From NCBI GenBank assembly GCA_030639665.1, contig DAOWCC010000024.1, positions 1-16,382 on the forward strand: 16,382 bases of DNA, given 5' to 3'. Positions 14,000 to 16,382 of the stretch are shown one piece after another. Both the position numbers and the translations under genes were made by a program. The stretch's first letter is position 1. Each line of letters opens with the position of its first letter. The stretch is from Elusimicrobiota bacterium. Lineage in GTDB: Bacteria > Elusimicrobiota > Elusimicrobia > Elusimicrobiales > UBA9959. The notes beneath the pieces were generated by a model. It saw only the letters and a program-made list of their open reading frames with translations, was not told the DNA's origin and did not search any database.

Positions 14000-15409
14000 A
14001 TGAACAAAGCGATTTTAATAGCCAAAAAAGTTAAAAGCGGAGAACTTAAAGCCGCGGATATAATAAAAGAATATCTGGAAAGAATAAAAGAAAAAGACGA
14101 GAAGATAAACGCTTTCCTGGAAGTCTTTACGGACTCGGCTTTAAAAAAAGCCGCGGAAATAGATTTAAAAATTAAACAGGGAAAGCCCGTGGGGAAACTT
14201 GCCGGCGTTCCCGTGGCGATAAAAGACAATATGCTGTATAAAAACCATAAGATGTCTTGCGCTTCCAAAATACTCGAGCATTATGTTTCGCCTTATAGCG
14301 CGACAGTGGTGGAAAAATTATTAAATGAAGATGCCGTAATAATAGGCAGAACCAATATGGATGAATTTGCCATGGGCTCCTCAACTGAAAACTCATCCTT
14401 TAAAAACACAAAAAACCCGCTTAATGAAAACTATGTGCCGGGAGGCTCTTCCGGAGGCTCCGCGGCGGCGGTTGCGGCGGATATGGCCTTAATCTCTCTC
14501 GGCTCGGATACCGGCGGCTCAATTCGCCAGCCGGCGGCTTTCTGCGGAGTTTATGGCTTGAAGCCCACTTATGGCAGTGTTTCAAGATACGGCCTCGCGG
14601 CTTTTGCCTCAAGCCTGGACCAGATTGGCTGTTTTACCAATAACCCCGAGGATATGGAACTGGTTTTTTCAGTCATATCGGGCCATGATAAAAGAGATTC
14701 AACATCAAGCCGCCTCCGGCAAACAAAAAAAGAGTTTGATATTAAAACGGTAAAAATAGGCATACCAAAAGAACATTTCATGGATGGCCTTAAACCGGAA
14801 ATAAAAAAAGAATTTTTATCAACAGTCCAAACATTAAAAAACCTGGGCGCGAATATTATCAATATTTCACTGCCCAATGCCAGATACGCGCTTCCGGCTT
14901 ATTACATAATATCTTCAAGCGAAGCCAGCGCGAATCTCGGAAGATATGACGGGATGCGTTACGGCCTAAATTCCAAAAATGCGGACTCTCTGGCAAGCTC
15001 TTATAAACTCACCCGCGGAGAAGGTTTCGGGCCGGAAGTAAAAAGAAGAATAATGCTTGGAACCTACAGTTTAAGCGCGGGCTATTATGACGCCTATTAT
15101 ATTAAAGCTCAGAAAATAAGGACTCTCATAAAAAAAGACTTCAAAAAAGCCTTCAAAGAAGTCGATATTATATTAACGCCGACAACGCCGACAAACGCGT
15201 TTAAATTCGGCGAAAAATCAAAAGATCCCATTTCAATGTATCTCTCGGACATATTCACCATCCCGGCAAATTTGGCGGGCGTATGCGCCGTTTCAGCGCC
15301 GTCTAAAAATACAGATGAAAACGGATTATCGGCGGGCATGCAATTTATTTCAAATCATTTTAATGAAAACGCTCTCTTTCCGCTGATGGGACTTCTAAAT
15401 AATGACTGA
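14000..15409 (+). CDS. gatA: Asp/Glu-tRNA amidotransferase subunit A (glutaminase/amidase)
   Basis: The amidase-signature subunit of GatCAB, 469 residues, close to the normal ~485. It hydrolyses glutamine and passes ammonia to GatB. The catalytic triad is present: Lys75 in VAIKDN, cis-Ser150 in PGGSSGGS, and the nucleophile Ser174 in GSDTGGSIRQPAAFCG. The GLKPTYGSVSRYGLAAFASSLDQIG stretch and the C-terminal DIFTIPANLAGVCAVSAP block are also typical. The ATG at 14000 lacks a visible Shine-Dalgarno and follows a terminator, so a separate promoter and short leader are likely. Its last 8 bases overlap the Nudix gene, indicating coupling with the genes downstream. Confidence 0.97.
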   Translation: MNKAILIAKKVKSGELKAADIIKEYLERIKEKDEKINAFLEVFTDSALKKAAEIDLKIKQGKPVGKLAGVPVAIKDNMLYKNHKMSCASKILEHYVSPYSATVVEKLLNEDAVIIGRTNMDEFAMGSSTENSSFKNTKNPLNENYVPGGSSGGSAAAVAADMALISLGSDTGGSIRQPAAFCGVYGLKPTYGSVSRYGLAAFASSLDQIGCFTNNPEDMELVFSVISGHDKRDSTSSRLRQTKKEFDIKTVKIGIPKEHFMDGLKPEIKKEFLSTVQTLKNLGANIINISLPNARYALPAYYIISSSEASANLGRYDGMRYGLNSKNADSLASSYKLTRGEGFGPEVKRRIMLGTYSLSAGYYDAYYIKAQKIRTLIKKDFKKAFKEVDIILTPTTPTNAFKFGEKSKDPISMYLSDIFTIPANLAGVCAVSAPSKNTDENGLSAGMQFISNHFNENALFPLMGLLNND

Positions 15410-15833
15410 TATGAACACGCCAAATAAAAAAGAACATTCGGCCGGCGGAGTGGTTATTGATTCAAAAAAACTGCTGATTATTCTAATGAATACATTAGGC
15501 GGACGAAAAATATGGACTTTTCCAAAAGGCCATCTTGAAAAAGATGAAACGGCCCAAAACGCGGCTGTGAGAGAAGTGCGGGAAGAAACGGGTTATCAAT
15601 GCCGTATTAAAGAAAAAATTTTTGAAGCCCATTACAGTTTTTTTAGAAATGGCTTTAAAGTTGATAAAACCGTTGATTGGTTTATGATGGAAAAAATAGG
15701 CGAGCAAGGCGTGGTGGAAACGCCGGATGAAATTTCCGATTTAAAATGGCTTTCAATAGATGAAGCCGAGAAAACCTTAACTTATCCGAGCGATTTAAAA
15801 ATTATAAATTTTCTAAGAGATAAAAATGTCTGA
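15402..15833 (+). CDS. Nudix hydrolase, Ap4A-hydrolase-like
   Basis: A 143-residue Nudix hydrolase with an intact box (GX5EX7REUXEEXGU) from G43 to Y65: G43, E49, R57, E58, E61, E62 and G64 all fit. The N-terminal HSAGGVVI and the FPKGHLEKDE lead-in resemble bis(5'-nucleosyl)-tetraphosphatases, which cleave Ap4A and relatives with Mg2+. The ATG at 15402 overlaps the end of gatA by 8 bases (ATGACTGA), and the gene overlaps gatB by 8 bases (ATGTCTGA). The ATG at 15411 is an alternative start, but the matching overlaps favour the first. Its place inside the gat genes suggests a link with aminoacyl-tRNA metabolism, because aminoacyl-tRNA synthetases make Ap4A. That link is inference; substrate is unproven. 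Confidence 0.9.
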   Translation: MTDMNTPNKKEHSAGGVVIDSKKLLIILMNTLGGRKIWTFPKGHLEKDETAQNAAVREVREETGYQCRIKEKIFEAHYSFFRNGFKVDKTVDWFMMEKIGEQGVVETPDEISDLKWLSIDEAEKTLTYPSDLKIINFLRDKNV

Positions 15834-16382
15834 CTTACAAACCGTAATAGGCCTTGAAATACACTTGCAATTGAAAACAAAAACCAAAATGTTTTGCGCT
15901 TGCGCCGCGGTAGAAACCCAAGCGAAAGCCAATAGCTCAATATGCCCCGTTTGCACGGGCCAGCCGGGAGCTTTGCCGGTTATCAATAAAAAAGCGGTGG
16001 AACTGGGCGTTAAAGCGGCTCTCGCGATTAACTGCGATATAGAGCCTTATTCCATTTTTGCCAGAAAAAATTATTTTTATCCCGACCTACCCAAATCTTA
16101 TCAGATTTCGCAATTTGAAAAACCTCTGGCGCGGCGCGGCCATATCAAAATAGAAACTCCCGCCGGAGAAAAAAGTATAGGCGTCACCAGAGCGCATCTT
16201 GAAGAAGACGCGGGAAAATCCCTTCACGCTCTCGGCGGTAAAATCTTGGATTATTCTCTTATTGATTTAAATCGCGCCGGAGTTCCTTTGCTTGAAATAG
16301 TATCTGAGCCCGATATAAATTCTCCCGAAGAAGCGCGCGCCTATCTTGTGGAACTTAAGAAAACAATTCAGTGGCTCGGAGT
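15826..16382 (+). CDS. gatB: Asp/Glu-tRNA amidotransferase subunit B, 5' part
   Basis: The first 185 codons of GatB, cut by the window edge; full proteins are about 475-490 residues. GatB binds the mischarged tRNA, activates the side-chain carboxylate with ATP and amidates it with ammonia from GatA. The start MSDLQTVIGLEIHLQL is the classical N terminus. FCACAAV and SSICPVCTGQPGALPV supply the cysteines of the zinc site. FARKNYFYPDLPKSYQISQF and the RAHLEEDAGKS and DLNRAGVPLLEIVSEPD blocks belong to the cradle-domain active site. The ATG at 15826 overlaps the Nudix stop by 8 bases. No abnormality is seen in the visible part. Confidence 0.97.
   Translation, partial: MSDLQTVIGLEIHLQLKTKTKMFCACAAVETQAKANSSICPVCTGQPGALPVINKKAVELGVKAALAINCDIEPYSIFARKNYFYPDLPKSYQISQFEKPLARRGHIKIETPAGEKSIGVTRAHLEEDAGKSLHALGGKILDYSLIDLNRAGVPLLEIVSEPDINSPEEARAYLVELKKTIQWLG

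Overview
The window looks like a chromosomal stretch from an uncultured, AT-rich, diderm (Gram-negative-type) bacterium. Several products carry Sec signal peptides, and one is a predicted outer-membrane barrel. Housekeeping genes (ychF, a pcrA/uvrD-type helicase, gatC/gatA/gatB, tRNA-Thr, tRNA-Glu) are full length except gatB, which runs off the right edge. The overall style would fit Elusimicrobiota, Omnitrophota or a similar poorly cultured lineage. That placement is an inference, not something the sequence proves.

Layout. Bases 1-4820 carry an exported phospholipase-D-like protein (+), a DJ-1/PfpI protein and a four-helix membrane protein (both -), then a translationally coupled DUF2157 / GDYXXLXY membrane pair (+). 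A good promoter at 4831-4858 drives tRNA-Thr(TGT) and tRNA-Glu(CTC), ending at a short intrinsic terminator (5037-5057). From there to about 8328 the region looks accessory: an unrecognised exported protein, an AAA_14/DUF4143 ATPase, and two long gene-free stretches (5058-5386 and 7575-8328) rich in palindromes and imperfect inverted repeats. From 8329 the conserved backbone resumes: ychF with a strong terminator, a CACGAA-type inverted-repeat element, a beta-barrel plus TPR outer-membrane protein (-), a YpsA/molybdenum-carrier-like protein (-) divergent from the pcrA-type helicase (+), then gatC, a terminator-like hairpin, and the tightly overlapped set gatA - Nudix hydrolase - gatB.

How the genes work together. 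GatC, GatA and GatB form the amidotransferase that converts mischarged Glu-tRNA(Gln) and/or Asp-tRNA(Asn) to the amidated forms. A Nudix hydrolase resembling diadenosine polyphosphate hydrolases sits between gatA and gatB with 8-nt overlaps on both sides. gatC has its own leader, in which a hairpin covers the ribosome binding site, and it is separated from gatA by another hairpin. The DUF2157 and GDYXXLXY proteins probably act together in the envelope.

No CRISPR array, complete insertion sequence or clear defence system is visible. The least explained parts are the repeat-rich gene-free stretches, the unrecognised exported protein at 5387-6268, and the regulation of the gat genes.
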